Source of the DNA: Halictus rubicundus
Taxonomy: Eukaryota > Arthropoda > Insecta > Hymenoptera > Halictidae
Length of the DNA: 64,000 bases
Reading direction: 5' to 3'
NCBI RefSeq assembly: GCF_050948215.1
Contig: NC_135151.1
Span: forward strand, 4,814,220 to 4,878,219
Made by a program: the position numbers and the translations under genes. Shown piece by piece: positions 49,212 to 60,679 of the stretch. Within the stretch, counting starts at the first letter, position 1. Every line of letters begins with the position of its first letter. Below the pieces are notes generated by a model, which made no database searches, was not told the DNA's origin, and saw only the letters and a list, made by a program, of their open reading frames with translations.

Positions 49212-49860
49212 CTAGAATCAGATGCACGTATTCGACGATAAAATACTGCATGGCAGCGCATTCAGTATTCAATTATTTACGATCATTGATTATGCAATAC
49301 GTGGCGCGATCGTGGTGCAATGGCCGGGCGATAATTCTGCATGTAAAAATAGGTCGGAAGAGAGGAATCATATTTTTTCGTTTGACGCTTCGTTTTCGAG
49401 AAATCGAGTTTAACGCTAAAACTACCAGACGAGTCAAAATGACTTACTCCTAATTTTTTCTTTTAGAAATATTGAAATTATAAATATGTTTCCATGAGAA
49501 AATCTTTTAATAAACTTCTCTATCGAAGTAGACATATAAACAAAACTGGTACGAAATCTAAACAAATCCTATTTTGTTGTTATTATAAAGCAATGTATGC
49601 CAGTTGCATTTAGTGTTTGGTTGTTCTTTCAGTATACGCAGGAAGTAGAATTGGTTAATCATGGTCAGACGCGTCAGACGGTTCCTACATATTCAAACTC
49701 GATTTTCCCCAGAACGGAGAGTCAAACGAAAAAATGTTATTCCTTTTCCTCGTCTTAGTTTTTCATGTAGAATCGTCCCCTGTTAGGTTATACTCCCCGT
49801 CCGGCTGTATATTATTATCAGATTTCGACTAAACTCTGATACGAATATTATGACAAGTTG

Positions 49861-50145
49861 ATGGCGACGAAAGAAATATTTATCCTGCAAAATAAATGTG
49901 AACCTACGGGCATAGAACCAGAACTTTCATAGCAAATTGTTCACTTGGAAGTAGCTGTTATGGCTAAGGAAATCATGAGGCGGGATAAAACATGTGTAAA
50001 AATTAGAAAACTTGAGACAGAGCTAACAATGATGTGCAAGAATAAAATGCATTTGGCTGATCAACGAGTCCGGCAATCACAAATGAGAGTGCTGCTCCTT
50101 CGATTCCTTTTCGCTTGCTATCATGGAATATCTATTCGCATCTGA
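49861..50145 (+). pseudogene. Coiled-coil ORF interrupted by a TAG, or exon with acceptor at the TAG
   Basis: From ATG 49861 the frame reads MATKEIFILQNKCEPTGIEP, then ELS, TAG (49930-49932), then QIVHLEVAVMAKEIMRRDKT and CVKIRKLETELTMMCKNKMH, ending at TGA 50143-50145. The part after TAG has heptad-like spacing and charge typical of a coiled coil. There are two readings: a gene fragment broken by one nonsense change, or an exon that begins right after CTTTCATAG used as an acceptor. In the second case it would join in phase to the exon at 44424-44507, giving about 98 residues. No family is recognised. It lies in an intron of the EGF/HYR gene on the opposite strand. Confidence 0.35.
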
Positions 50146-50149
50146 TCGG

Positions 50150-50700
50150 TAATTCGATGAAGTGGACGAAAGTAGAATAAAGGTCTTCCGCCGTGTTCTA
50201 CCTGCAATAAACAGCTAATGTATCAGCGCGCCAGGAAATCGGACTATTTTACCGGAAATCCCCTCCTCCACCCTTCCCGAAGGATAACTTCGCAACCGTA
50301 GCGGAAACTTTATCCGGTTGCGTTTAATTAGTTTCAGTAAATTAGTTTCGGCGGGATGGGCCGCGCGGAATCATTACAAATTCGTGCGAGTATCGAGCAT
50401 TCTCGGAAACGAAGAACATTTTCGTGTAAAGAGAACTCGTTTCGCGGACCATCTTTCGCGGAGCACAGTGGATTACTGTAAACCGTGTGTGCCGGAAACG
50501 CGCAAGGTAATTATGTACCTGTTCGTTATAAAGCCGACGAAATGAAATTGTCGTCTTGTATCCGATACGTATCTACAATAAATTCCACAACACAATGTGA
50601 CAAACGCAACGCGAAATACCGGGACAAATTATATTTTACACCTAATTTACGTCAAACCGGACTGCGCCGAGGCACAAAGTAATGCCGGGAATGTGTTCCG
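50150..50700. other. CpG-rich patch
   Basis: GC-elevated, CpG-rich sequence with overlapping short ORFs of no recognisable type. It lies within an intron of the minus-strand gene and may be regulatory. Confidence 0.3.
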
Positions 50701-51009
50701 CTGAAAATGATTTACAATATTAGGGAACAAGCACGCGCTTAATTGTCTTTCAAAGCGACCTGTCTAATCGACTTACAATTAGGAAAGCGTTTCACCAGCT
50801 ACGGGCAACTATGCTCCGAATAATGATCGTAATGACAAAGTATTCGGCTGCATCGGTCGGTGAACAATATTAATATCTCCGTGCGTGTTCAATCATTGAT
50901 AACCTGCACGCCTTTGTGCAACACGACAATTTGTTGCACCGATTGCAAGCAGTAATGGCTGCATAGAAATTCATTTTAGTATTTAATTGTTGTAATTGTT
51001 ACCGGGAAT

Positions 51010-51310
51010 CGGTTAGGGCATGTTCCTAGTGATTGAAGGCACTAGGTAAAACTTTAATTTTCGAAGATCAAGGTCATTTCAAGGTCATGTTATTATACAT
51101 ATCTCAATATATTTTTCGATCAGTTACACGATGCAGTAAAAAAAAAATGTAATTATGGATCAAAAAACACCGATGACCTTGATAACTCCGAAAAGAACGA
51201 CCTTCCGAAAAAGATATTCTTGCCAGATATTTGGTCCATTGACACCATGCGCATTACACAACTGAAGAGATATTTAGGTGGCCTTACTTAAAAGGACCAC
51301 CCTGTATAGA
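51010..51310. mobile_element. Degenerate mariner-MITE-like fragment
   Basis: The right end GACCACCCTGTATAG has the CCCTGTA terminus shared by other elements here. The body contains AAGGTCATTTCAAGGTCATG and its approximate inverse GATGACCTTGATAACTCC. The left end is not found. Confidence 0.35.
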
Positions 51311-51854
51311 GAAATCACTTTATGCAGTAGAACCGATCGTATCGGTAAGGTAGATTTCCTACAGTAATAAATTAGACATACTTAAATTGTTGTTGCAGTC
51401 TTCCTGCTGTTCTAATTCTCTATCAGAGAATCTGCAGTCTAGTCATTGAGATAACATAGACTATTATTTCTAACGTCACCTGTGTGATTCTGAAACCGGA
51501 GTTAAGATGACAAAGGGTCGATTACGCCGAAGAAAATTGTAAATACAAGCTGGGACTTTAATCGAAGGAGTTTAGTGCTTGTCGGCAAGAATTAGTCAAG
51601 CGTTCAGTCGGAGTCATCGAATAGTCTAATTGGCTGGGTGGGGCGATCCGCAGGTTATATAGCATTGTGGCGAACCCCATCCCGGAAACGCATTTAATTA
51701 AAGCGTCGGCTGAGATTCCAGGAAATGGGGGGAAAACTTCTTTGAGCCGCACTGCGAAATTTGCATACGACGACTGCGCTAGACCGCGTGTACACGCGAG
51801 AGCAGAGAGCCGGAGAGCGCGTTTCACCTGGCAGAATGTCTTCTTGGCACCGAG

Positions 51855-51875
51855 ACGCGACGCGACGCGACGCGA
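51855..51875. repeat. Four-copy CGCGA tandem repeat in a CpG-rich patch
   Basis: GACGCGACGCGACGCGACGC is a short pentanucleotide array inside the GC-rich stretch from 51560 to 52020. The surrounding minus-strand frame (51558-51917) has no recognised motif. Confidence 0.8.
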
Positions 51876-53162
51876 AAAGTACGACGGCAACACGCCGCCA
51901 TCGTGCGGTTCAAGCATCTTCTAACGCTGCCGTTAATGGCCGCTGGAGGAACCTTGTTAATGGCTGGCTCTCTTTTCCCGAAAGACGCGATAACGTGCTA
52001 ACGGGTACGGTATTGAAACCTTTAAACAAAAAAAAAACGATCGTATTTATCGCCGATTTTTAGTCTCGTGCTTTATGGACCTTCGGAAAATCGGTTCTTT
52101 TTGGAGCCTCATTCTTTGCGAACATTAAAAATGTCGATTCATTTTATTACTGATGTCCCTAACTTTACTCTTTATGAACGTCAAGAAATCTTTTCCAAAT
52201 AGAAAAATAATCAGGTTAATTTTGTTGGCCCGATTCTGTGCGAACTTGAAAATTGGATTCGTTCCTACAGTTGGTTTTTAAAGCCTTAGTCCTTGTGAAC
52301 ATTCGACAAATATTTTCGCATGCAGACATATTTAGTCAGTTGAAATATTCCTCTTATTGTTGATGACAAAAAAGAATTTACATGTACAGTGGAATAAGTT
52401 GTAAAATTAAATGCACAAATACATTAATTATACATCGCGAAGATATTGAAACACTTCGAAATCATATATTGGCAGTTTTGGGAAAAAGAAAAAGTGAAAT
52501 GTTAAAAATTATTTTTATATGTGACGATCGCAACATTTTTCGAAATGTAGAAATGCAGGCACGTGATCAAAATCTCGTAATTCTGTTTCTTGCGAAAGTA
52601 GGGAGAACCCATTATGCCTTCTAAAACAACGCTTCTGAACGAGTTCGTGACTGTTCCGCGCAATGGCTTCCTAGACGAAGGAAACGTTCGCGAAAAGTTA
52701 TCCCTCGCGACGACTCGAGCATACCCAAGATCCCCGTTTTTAATTTTCACTCCGGTTTCGAGCAATGGAAAACGAGTTAATTAAACGACAGCGAGGCAGA
52801 GGCAATTTCCAGCGAAAAAAGCAGGAGAAGATAATTAGTGAATACGAAAGTCTAGTGAGGAGAAGAATGTTGTCAATAAGAGTCAAATGCGAATTCTGAA
52901 TTTTGTATTGTCCCGACGTAGGATTGTTTGAAAATAGCTGAATACAAGTTACTGTGGATAATGAATCGGAAATTCGAATTCAGAATAAACAACAACGATT
53001 CACGATTCATTATATGAACCAATCGGTGAATTTTGAATATTGGACAAAACTTTTAATAAGAATTTTTTCTAATTTTTTCTAATTCGTAATAACTCGTTCG
53101 TTCATAATATCGATCAGTGTAGATTGAAATGCTTACATTCGGAGAATAAAGGATTCAAATAT

Positions 53163-53310
53163 CATCAGTTCGGATAATCGAGGTTCTACTGAATCGTGAA
53201 TTAAACAGGTATACTTGATCTAAATTGTATTGTGTTTGGTCTTGTTTGAATCGGGAACATGTCACGGATATATTGGTAAAAGTTCCATAAAAGAATAATT
53301 AGAAGCAACA
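53163..53310. mobile_element. Pogo-like MITE relic (one end)
   Basis: AGTTCGGATAATCGAGGTTC is followed by GAATTAAACAGGTATACTTG and TTGGTAAAAGTTCCATAAAA, which correspond to the interiors of family B and of the relic at 24690. The second terminus is missing. Confidence 0.55.
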
Positions 53311-53665
53311 GTCTGTTTCACGAATCTTGAAACTTTACGTATTGAGCTCGGTAACGATAACATAATTTACGGATCGGACGCTATCGATTCAGTATTGTGC
53401 CGATCACTACGTGACACGGTATGATAAGGCAAGGGTTGAGCAGGTCATAAATAATGAAAGCAATTTAATTGTACAAAGGGGTCAGGGTTATTCGCATGTG
53501 AGTTCCCGCCAAATAGTCCGTCGACTAAGGAAGATTAATTGTTCCTGATCCTTGTCCTTCGAACTTGCGGACAGGATCGCGTGTTGATTGGTGGCGCTGT
53601 TAGATAATCGATACCGATTATGATTCGGTGAGTATAGATGACATGCACGTGCGTTAATTAATCAC

Positions 53666-53917
53666 CTTTGATGATGATGCGCAACACGCAGCTGGCTTGT
53701 TTCTTCGATACCGGGTGCCGGGCGAAGAATGTGATCTCGTGTACACCGGGAGTTAGGTTCGCTTCTAGCCTAGTGCCCCAGGATGGCTTCGACCTAACGT
53801 ACCGGAACCAATCGAGATCCGTGGACGGTTGATCGAACGTCACGAATGCTTCGTCTCGGCCTGGCGACAATTCGGCGATCACGTCGTTGGGACACTCTAA
53901 GCGAGGCTTGCTGTACC
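53666..53917 (-). CDS. EGF/CCP/HYR protein, exon encoding HYR domain 1
   Basis: The minus-strand acceptor CATATTTTTTCAG leads into phase 1. The 84-codon exon reads YSKPRLECPNDVIAELSPGR, with FDQPSTDLDW in the middle and TPGVHEITFFARHPVSKKQA near the end, then SCVLRIIIK. It carries the paired HYR cysteines (ECP and SC), the P-G-x-H-x-I-x-F turn and the closing β-strand. It ends in phase 1 at AAAG|GTGATT. HYR domains occur in extracellular matrix and adhesion proteins. The phases match the CCP exon upstream and the HYR2 exon downstream. Confidence 0.92.
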
Positions 53918-54414
53918 CTGAAAAAATATGAGCGAACCATTGTGTACTGAGAATTGTTTGCCACACATTTCCGGTATGCATTCCATCAAATGGATTCACG
54001 TGATTACTGAGCAATGTGTCAGATAGTTGCAAAAGTTCGTGCACGATTTAATGGTAAAACTCAAGGGATTCCGTCATAAAATAATAGTTGTATAAATCAA
54101 TTTTAGTTTTATAGTACATTCCTTTTTCGTAATAATTTCGTGTTTTTTTTTTTAACTTCGATGAAGGTCTTCTGCGAAAATCGGAAAGGAACTTTTGCGA
54201 ATCATCCAATATGAGGGTGTTAACATTTTTGCGAAGGGATCTAGGTTATCGACGAAGAATGCACTTGCGAATGAACAGATTCGCGACAGATAAATGACAC
54301 ACCCCACGAATTCAATGTTTTCGTCGGTTGAACGCAAGAAATACACTCACTCTTAATGCATAGTGATTTTGGTCGGGTAGTATGCAGGATGAACAAGATA
54401 ACTTGGTCACTTAA

Positions 54415-54618
54415 CACTGAGCCTACCGAGCACAAACATACTAACGTGAAATGCCTTATAGAAGTGAGAGGATTGAATTTGCTTAAACTTTGTACGATTT
54501 TCATTAGAATGTGTTCCTAAGTAAAGAAGTGAATTCAGTTGGCTCCTATGAAAGTGTTTTTATAATTTCGATTATTGTAAAATATAAAACCGGTCATTTG
54601 ACCGTGGTAGGTTTAGTG
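54415..54618. mobile_element. piggyBac-like MITE (204 bp), right TTAA mutated
   Basis: After TTAA (54411-54414) the left end is CACTGAGCCTACCGAGC. The right end, read inverted, is CACTAAACCTACCACGGTC, followed by TTGA instead of TTAA. The interior is non-coding. It lies 500 bases upstream of the HYR1 exon, in an intron. A similar terminus (TTAACGCTAAAACTACCAG) is present at 49410. Confidence 0.65.
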
Positions 54619-55438
54619 TTGAAATGTCTCTCTTATCTTTGATAGTGGAAAAGAATTTGAGGAAAGACATGGTTTGTCCAATCAAACGATTCGTCAGTGT
54701 TTTCTCAATGGCAATTTATGTTTTTGTCATGATGGCGTAATAGTTGAGATCAAGACCATTCTAACACAGATCTATAACACTACGGTCTGCAAGTGTATTC
54801 ACATTGAATACGAAAAAAATGAGGTTTAATTGCAGGGTAACGTCGTGAATGTACACGGTGAGTCACGGGAATTTTAAACAATTATATACTCCCTAAAATG
54901 AGTAGGAAAAATTTAATTTTGCGGCAAATATAATCTTATAATATCATATTAGCGAATAATCGGAAATTAGCAACAATAATCTTTTGAAAACGAGTTCATA
55001 TAACGTATGAAATGGTTATTAAAATGATACGTATGATTCGAACTTTCTTCATTAGAAATGTAATAACATTCTATATTCAAATACAGTAGGAATATTTTAA
55101 AAAATGCTAACAGAATAATAAGTCTTTTCGGTTAATTACTAATATAGAAGAATAAATATATTGTTCTTTGAAATGTAAATCTTATAATGATTCGTTACAT
55201 ATAGTTGTAATACCGCAAATTGTTAATGCGATTATACAGATCAGTGAACATGATTCGGTAATCGTCTTATTGGCTAATGAATCCCTTTGTCTCGTTCCAT
55301 CTGAGTTACTCATCACTGCCCCTTTCAGCGAAACTAAAGCATGGCTTATCTGTTATCGGTTAGCTTTATGTAGCAATGGTCAATGGAAATTGTTCAAGTA
55401 AGGAACATTTAATATTGATCTCAGTATCCTCTAATTAA

Positions 55439-55552
55439 ACTGCGGATATTTATACAGTTTCCAACGGGATTGCAAAGTTCGAAATCAAGAAAATTATATT
55501 CTTTATGAAGAATTTCAGCTTACTTGAATGCACGAATATCCGCAGGTCTTAG
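55439..55552. mobile_element. Family A MITE (about 114 bp)
   Basis: AACTGCGGATATTTATACAG at the left and CACGAATATCCGCAG at the right form an inverted pair. The interior is non-coding. Confidence 0.6.
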
Positions 55553-55588
55553 TAGACGTTTTCTGCATGATATCTACAAAATGAAGTA

Positions 55589-56196
55589 CAGTCGAACCTT
55601 GATAACTCAAAAATCTGTGCAGAACGACAATTTTGTTAATTCCCTTTCGATCCGGTACTAGAACCGCTACAAGTCGAAATCAAATTTATTTTACCTCGAA
55701 TTATTTATCACATTATTTTATTATCTCTGCAATTGGTGAACCTCTATGTTTAGTGCACAATAATTGAACTGCGGATTTTATACATTTATGACAAAAGTGT
55801 ATAGGTGAAAATCAAAGCAGTAAAAACTCCTATACCTTGCAGTTAATGAAAACAATTTTTATTTTCCATAAAGACCTGCAGATTAATAATAAATAATATC
55901 TACGGTCTTTGTATATAACAAATAATTCACTTGAAATAATTGAATTTTTCATTCTTCAAGTCGTTACAATTATTCTACTGGAACAGAATAAATGAAAAAT
56001 GTAACAGTTACATTTGATATTGTAATTCATTTGGTGGATCGTCTAATGTCACGAGATATTCTGATCGTCATTTTTTCGTAGTCTTACGTTATCTAGAATT
56101 AAACCCGTTTCGCTAAATCGTCCGGATAGGTCGAAACCTCTACAATTCGAAGATTCTATCTACTCCCTCGAAGCTCGAATTGCCGAGGTTCGACTG
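55589..56196. mobile_element. Tigger/pogo-like MITE (608 bp) with a nested family A copy
   Basis: The ends CAGTCGAACCTTGATAACTC and, inverted, CAGTCGAACCTCGGCAATTC are flanked by TA (55587-55588 and 56197-56198). The CAGT...GAACCTCGA pattern is that of pogo/Tigger termini. Inside, AACTGCGGATTTTATACATT (from about 55769) to CATAAAGACCTGCAGATTAA (about 55865) is a family A insertion. The element ends 80 bases from the CCP exon. Confidence 0.75.
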
Positions 56197-56276
56197 TAAT
56201 TGATATGGCGTCTTTGAGTCGATATGGAATGATTTCGCCGGTGGCTTAGAGAATTGTCCACGATAATTTTACTCAC

Positions 56277-56504
56277 TGACACACTCGCCGTGTTTCGGCC
56301 CGTCCCATGTGCCGTCTGACCGACAAGTTAATTCGTATTCTCCGTGAAGCTGATACCCGTAGGGACACTTCAAGAAACACTTGGTACCCGGTCGATTGGA
56401 CGCCTTTCGCGTACCTCTCCACGACTTAGGCGGTGCCAAACGAGAACACATTAAATAACCCCGACCCTCTGGATTCAGGGGCGGGCAGGATTCATTGTTT
56501 ACAT
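56277..56504 (-). CDS. EGF/CCP/HYR protein, exon encoding a sushi (CCP) domain
   Basis: The minus-strand acceptor TTATTTTCCCAG opens phase 1. The product starts DVNNESCPPLNPEGRGYLMC, with GTKCFLKCPYGYQLHGEYEL in the middle and TCRSDGTWDGPKHGECV at the end. Six cysteines and the G-x-W (GTW) core match a complete sushi/CCP module of the six-cysteine kind found in SVEP1, SRPX and selectins. These modules mediate extracellular protein-protein contacts. The exon ends in phase 1 at GTCA|GTGAGT, in register with HYR1. A Tigger-like MITE ends only 80 bases downstream in the intron. Confidence 0.93.
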
Positions 56505-56692
56505 CTGGGAAAATAAATTCAAAAAATCACGTCGTTTATCGTGCGTCCGTATCGCGAAAGCACACCTGAGATCATCTTTTCCGTCGGAACAATTTTCCGT
56601 TACAAAATTGGACAATCATTTGCAGAAAGCTGTCCGAAAACTCCTCAACCCCTCCCCGAGGTAGGTCAAGATTAGATTACTATATACAGTGT

Positions 56693-56862
56693 GTCCCACG
56701 AACTCTGTCCACTTGAATATCTTGGTTATTTCAAACAATTTGAGAAAATGTTACTTACAGAAGTTGTAGGGTTTAAGAATCTACATAATATGGTATAAAT
56801 GATATTCTTGCAAGTGGAGGCGTAGAGAAGATGTAGAGGTCACCTTTGTTTTTTCAAGCTGT
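56693..56862. mobile_element. Dispersed repeat G, copy 2
   Basis: The stretch starts ACAGTGTGTCCCACGAACTC, runs through ATCTTGGTTATTTCAAACAA and ends GAGGTCACCTTTGTTTTTTC. It is the opposite-orientation partner of 31421-31609. Confidence 0.65.
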
Positions 56863-57129
56863 CATCTTCTCATTCGAAATCATTTTCCTTCACGAAATTA
56901 GTCAATTATCGACAAAAAGTTGTTCGGTGACTCTTCAACCCTTCCTGGTCCTGCAGAATCCGCAAATCCGTAAGTGCCCGAATCCTCATTAGGACCTGAC
57001 CCAGGACCACAAAGGGTCAAAAATTCATTGAACACCTTTCTGTAAATAATTTCGTACGGAAATATTATTCCGAGTGAGAAGATGTTGAAGGTGTTGCTGC
57101 AACGGCATGGACGCATGGTGATTAGGGGT

Positions 57130-57283
57130 GTGCGAGGACCCGAAAATTTCGGGATTTCTCGTGAATATTCGGGATTCCCGAGCATTATCGGGAATAAATG
57201 ATTATTCTTGGGAATCCCGAAAATTCTCGCAAATCCCGATACATTCGAGAACCCGAATGCCCGATATTTTCGGGCTCTCGCAC
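57130..57283. mobile_element. Foldback element rich in CGGGA/TCCCG (154 bp)
   Basis: Ends GTGCGAGGACCCGAAAATTT and, inverted, GTGCGAGAGCCCGAAAATAT enclose many repeats of CGGGA and TCCCG (for example ATTCGGGATTCCCGAG). The whole unit can fold into a long hairpin. No reliable target-site duplication is visible. A hAT-type MITE is possible. Confidence 0.65.
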
Positions 57284-57299
57284 TCTAACGGTGATCTAG

Positions 57300-58960
57300 T
57301 CCAGATCCGAATGTTTTGCCTGATCGTACCACCAGTTATGATCCGCCCTGTATATTTTCAGAAACCGCGTGTTCGGTGCTTGCTCCTCTTACTTAATAAA
57401 AGAACCTGCGCGATGTTATCGTCGTCTGAATATTGCCGCGGGTGGTGGGGTCTGTCAGAAGGTTCTCTGGGGGTAGATAGGCGAGATGAAGTGTTCCAGA
57501 TTTCACGGTAATCTCGTAGTAAACTCCTGAAACGATACATGGTAACAGGGACGAGGCTGGACGACGGGTCGCATCGATATTTGCGACACCGTGCTCCACC
57601 TGCATGCTCGCCATGGGGACGGTTCTCATGGATGTGGCAGCGGCAATACGCGTTTCTCCGTCGTCATTAGCATTCGTGATTCATATATTATGCAGATATC
57701 GGGGCAATACGTGTAAGCATCGGAGCCGACAATGGTGCACCGGTCGTCGCCGCGGATTTCAAATTATGCCCGTGCATAGGTATCCGCCGTCGCGTCGCCG
57801 CTGCTACGACAGGCTCCGAAGGTAACCGATTAATCGTGACAGAGATTTCCATTTCCCTCCAGAATTTCGGTATATCGCGTTTACTACCTACCGACGAAAA
57901 TCGAACCGGTTGTGATCCGATTAAAGGATCTACCTGCTCGCTAATCGATACGCGTCGGTCGAATCGGCTCCTCAAAAACGAGGATATTCGCGGAATTGCG
58001 ATGCGGCTTAAACTCGCCTGAATGCGCCTCGATCGTTGCATTTCAGACTTTTCTGTTTTTAATACAGTATGCTGTGTACTTTATCCCACCGCAGTTCTCT
58101 TTCCTTAACCCTGGCGCGAGTGCACGACACTTATTACTACCTTGAGGACATCAGAAATAAATTGTATAAAAAGAACGTACGAATTTTGGTTATCATTTTT
58201 ATAAATAAATAAATAAATTCTGAAAGAGTCGGAACTTGTATTAAACGAAAGCTATCATAGATAATGAATGATCGATTATATCGGTGAAGTCTAAAAGAAC
58301 ATGATTTCTCTGAACGCAACGCAAACAAAAGGTTTGAATGCTCGGACAACACGATTGAATTTATCAGCAACTCTTTCAGTGATCCATAATACGTTCTGTG
58401 ATGCGATCGATAGCTAGACTCTGTGAAAGAAAAATGTATTTTAAGGTCCCCTCAGATGGTATTGAGAACAGCGGGTAACATCAAAGTGCTTCGCCCTTGT
58501 TCCTTGAACATTGTACAAGGCACTATCTCTTTCAATAATTTAATAGAATTCAGCAATTATCGGTTCGTGCCGGGGACACACGGCCCCGCTTTGTGTCGAC
58601 GGTAACTGTGCAAACAATCGCAATCTGGGTCGCTTGATTCCATATTCCGCGAGAAACTTGTAAATCGTTAGCGTGTTCTTGAACAATGCAAATTTCACGA
58701 CGGAACTTCTTTCTTATTGCCCGGCAGGTTTATGCAAACGAGAGTAAACTCGCGTAACAAAAATTCGAACGGGCGGCAAGCGGAATGGAAATAATACTGC
58801 AACAATGGTTGCGCCCCAGGTCTGAGAGCATAATGTTACAGGTGTAGTTTAAATCACTCAATTTGGTTCGGCGAATTTTGTTGTCGAATTTCCACTTGTC
58901 TGAGAACGCGGCAAATTTGAATACCGGCTGAAATACACAATCGAATGGCATCATAATAAG
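57300..58960. other. CpG-rich patches in the intron, no supportable gene
   Basis: GC-richer sequence (notably 57400-58030 and 58560-58960) with overlapping short ORFs on both strands and no recognised motif. From 58960 to 60210 the sequence returns to AT-rich with nothing supportable. Confidence 0.35.
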
Positions 58961-60219
58961 TAAAAAAGTAACATGTAAACGAGATTCCTTCTTTTACGAA
59001 CGGGCCGCGATCTTGTTTGCCAATTCAGAATTTTAGACGCGATGGTTTGCTGGAACGTAATTCGATGGAAATGTATTCTTTTGTCCAATAGGCTTTGCTG
59101 TACCGAAATTGTTATTTATCGAATCGGCTCAACTTCATAACGAAAAATTAGTGCTAACATTCGTCAAGGGTTTCAAATTTTGACAATTATAGAGATTGTA
59201 GCGATGATACCATTTATGGGGAATTATTCTCTAAATTTCATTCTTGTTATTTTTACAAATATTGCAACGTTGTCTAACCGTAGACGAAGCAGAAAATCCT
59301 ACATAGTCTAACAAGATTGTACATTTTTCTAAATGAATAAAAATTAGAAAATTAGAATTAGCGTTTCAGTGGTATTTATAGATTATGTGATTTCATCTTC
59401 GGTAGTCATATTTCGGAAAAGCCGACATAACAAGTTACAAGCGAAACGTTCGAGCGAACAGTAATTAACTACGTATACTTGTACTGTGCATGTTGCTGCA
59501 GCTGTAAACTTCCGTCAGGCGTCAGTAATCTGTTAATTTTCAAATGACTGCTTGCAGGAATAGACTGCGCAGCGATTATAGAACTCACTTGATCGCTTTT
59601 CACATTTATCAGATATTGCATTTGTACATCAGATTTGATAATGAATATTTCTTTATTTTTATAAAAGGTAAAATACCTTCGCTTCGATTTTTCGAGGTAG
59701 TAGACCCTCAAATAATATTCGTTCATCCATATTTATTCTTTCTAGATACTTCTGAAATGGATGCTTGAGGATTTTACAATCTGCATATTTGTTAGACCAT
59801 TGATGTAGAGTAGTGTGAGAAATAGTTGAGAACACCTAGTGCAACAATTTAAACTTTAAAATTTATTTAAAGCAATGGACACCTGTACGATACAATTCAA
59901 TAACTAAACCAAGCTAAACTAAAATAAACCTTCTCCAAATTCGAAAACCTTTTCTCTCATAAAGTCTTACAATTTTCAAGAAAAAAAAATTCCCAAAAAT
60001 CACGTATTTCGACCCCGTAACTGAACATAACTGGTTGAATGAATGTTCTGTGTTTCACACAAAGTTTCAACTTTTTCGTTCGCAGAACCACTCAGAATTG
60101 TTAATAACAATTGTTAGTTACTTGATAATAAAGTTTTCACCTCGCACTATAATCTAAATAATTTCAATATTAATACATTGATATTCAGTTGCGTTAATTT
60201 TTCTGACAATCATTTTTAA

Positions 60220-60450
60220 CACGTTAAGTGCCACATCGGTCACACACGGGTAATACCAATTTCTGATCAAGCTTAGAAATTCATTTTTATTGGGATATTT
60301 TCGAATAAACCAAAGTTTTATTATAATTTTTAGCGTGCACAAAGAAGCAGTCACTCCATGATAAATTTGGACTGTTTATTTTCAGTTCAATTAATTAGAT
60401 TATATCGATTTTACATGATTTTTTGCGGTCGATATTCGGCACTCAGCGTG
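60220..60450. mobile_element. piggyBac-like MITE (231 bp)
   Basis: After TTAA (60216-60219) the left end is CACGTTAAGTGCCACATCGG. The right end, read inverted, is CACGCTGAGTGCCGAATATC, followed by TCAA, a one-base change from TTAA. Length and ends resemble the element at 999-1235. Confidence 0.65.
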
Positions 60451-60500
60451 TCAAGCAATTCAATTGTATTGACCACCGTTGACCGCTACATCATTCAATA

Positions 60501-60643
60501 GGGTAAGGGACCCCATTACTGTGGGTGTACCAATTACTGTCCCTATATTAACTGATTTTAATCAAAAAAATTTAATATCTCTGTTTTAATAATCATTACA
60601 TTACACAGTAATTGGTACCCCACGATAATTGGGTCCCTTACCG
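60501..60643. mobile_element. MITE family D, copy 2 (143 bp)
   Basis: GGGTAAGGGACCCCATTACT at the left, and the inverted CGGTAAGGGACCCAATTATC at the right, flanked by TA (60499-60500 and 60644-60645). The interior TTTAATATCTCTGTTTTAAT corresponds to copy 1, from which it differs mainly by a shorter centre. Confidence 0.8.
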
Positions 60644-60679
60644 TATGTTAACGAACTAAAAAAGGAGTCCATAGGAATT

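Noticed and set aside
51558..51917. 119-codon minus-strand ORF with a CAG|GTGAAA donor-like site
   Set aside because: It lies in a GC-rich patch with a CGCGA tandem repeat. The peptide is Arg/Ala-rich from the repeat, with no motif and no partner exon.
57128..57511. 127-codon plus-strand ORF
   Set aside because: Its first part is the foldback element at 57130-57283, and the rest has no motif.
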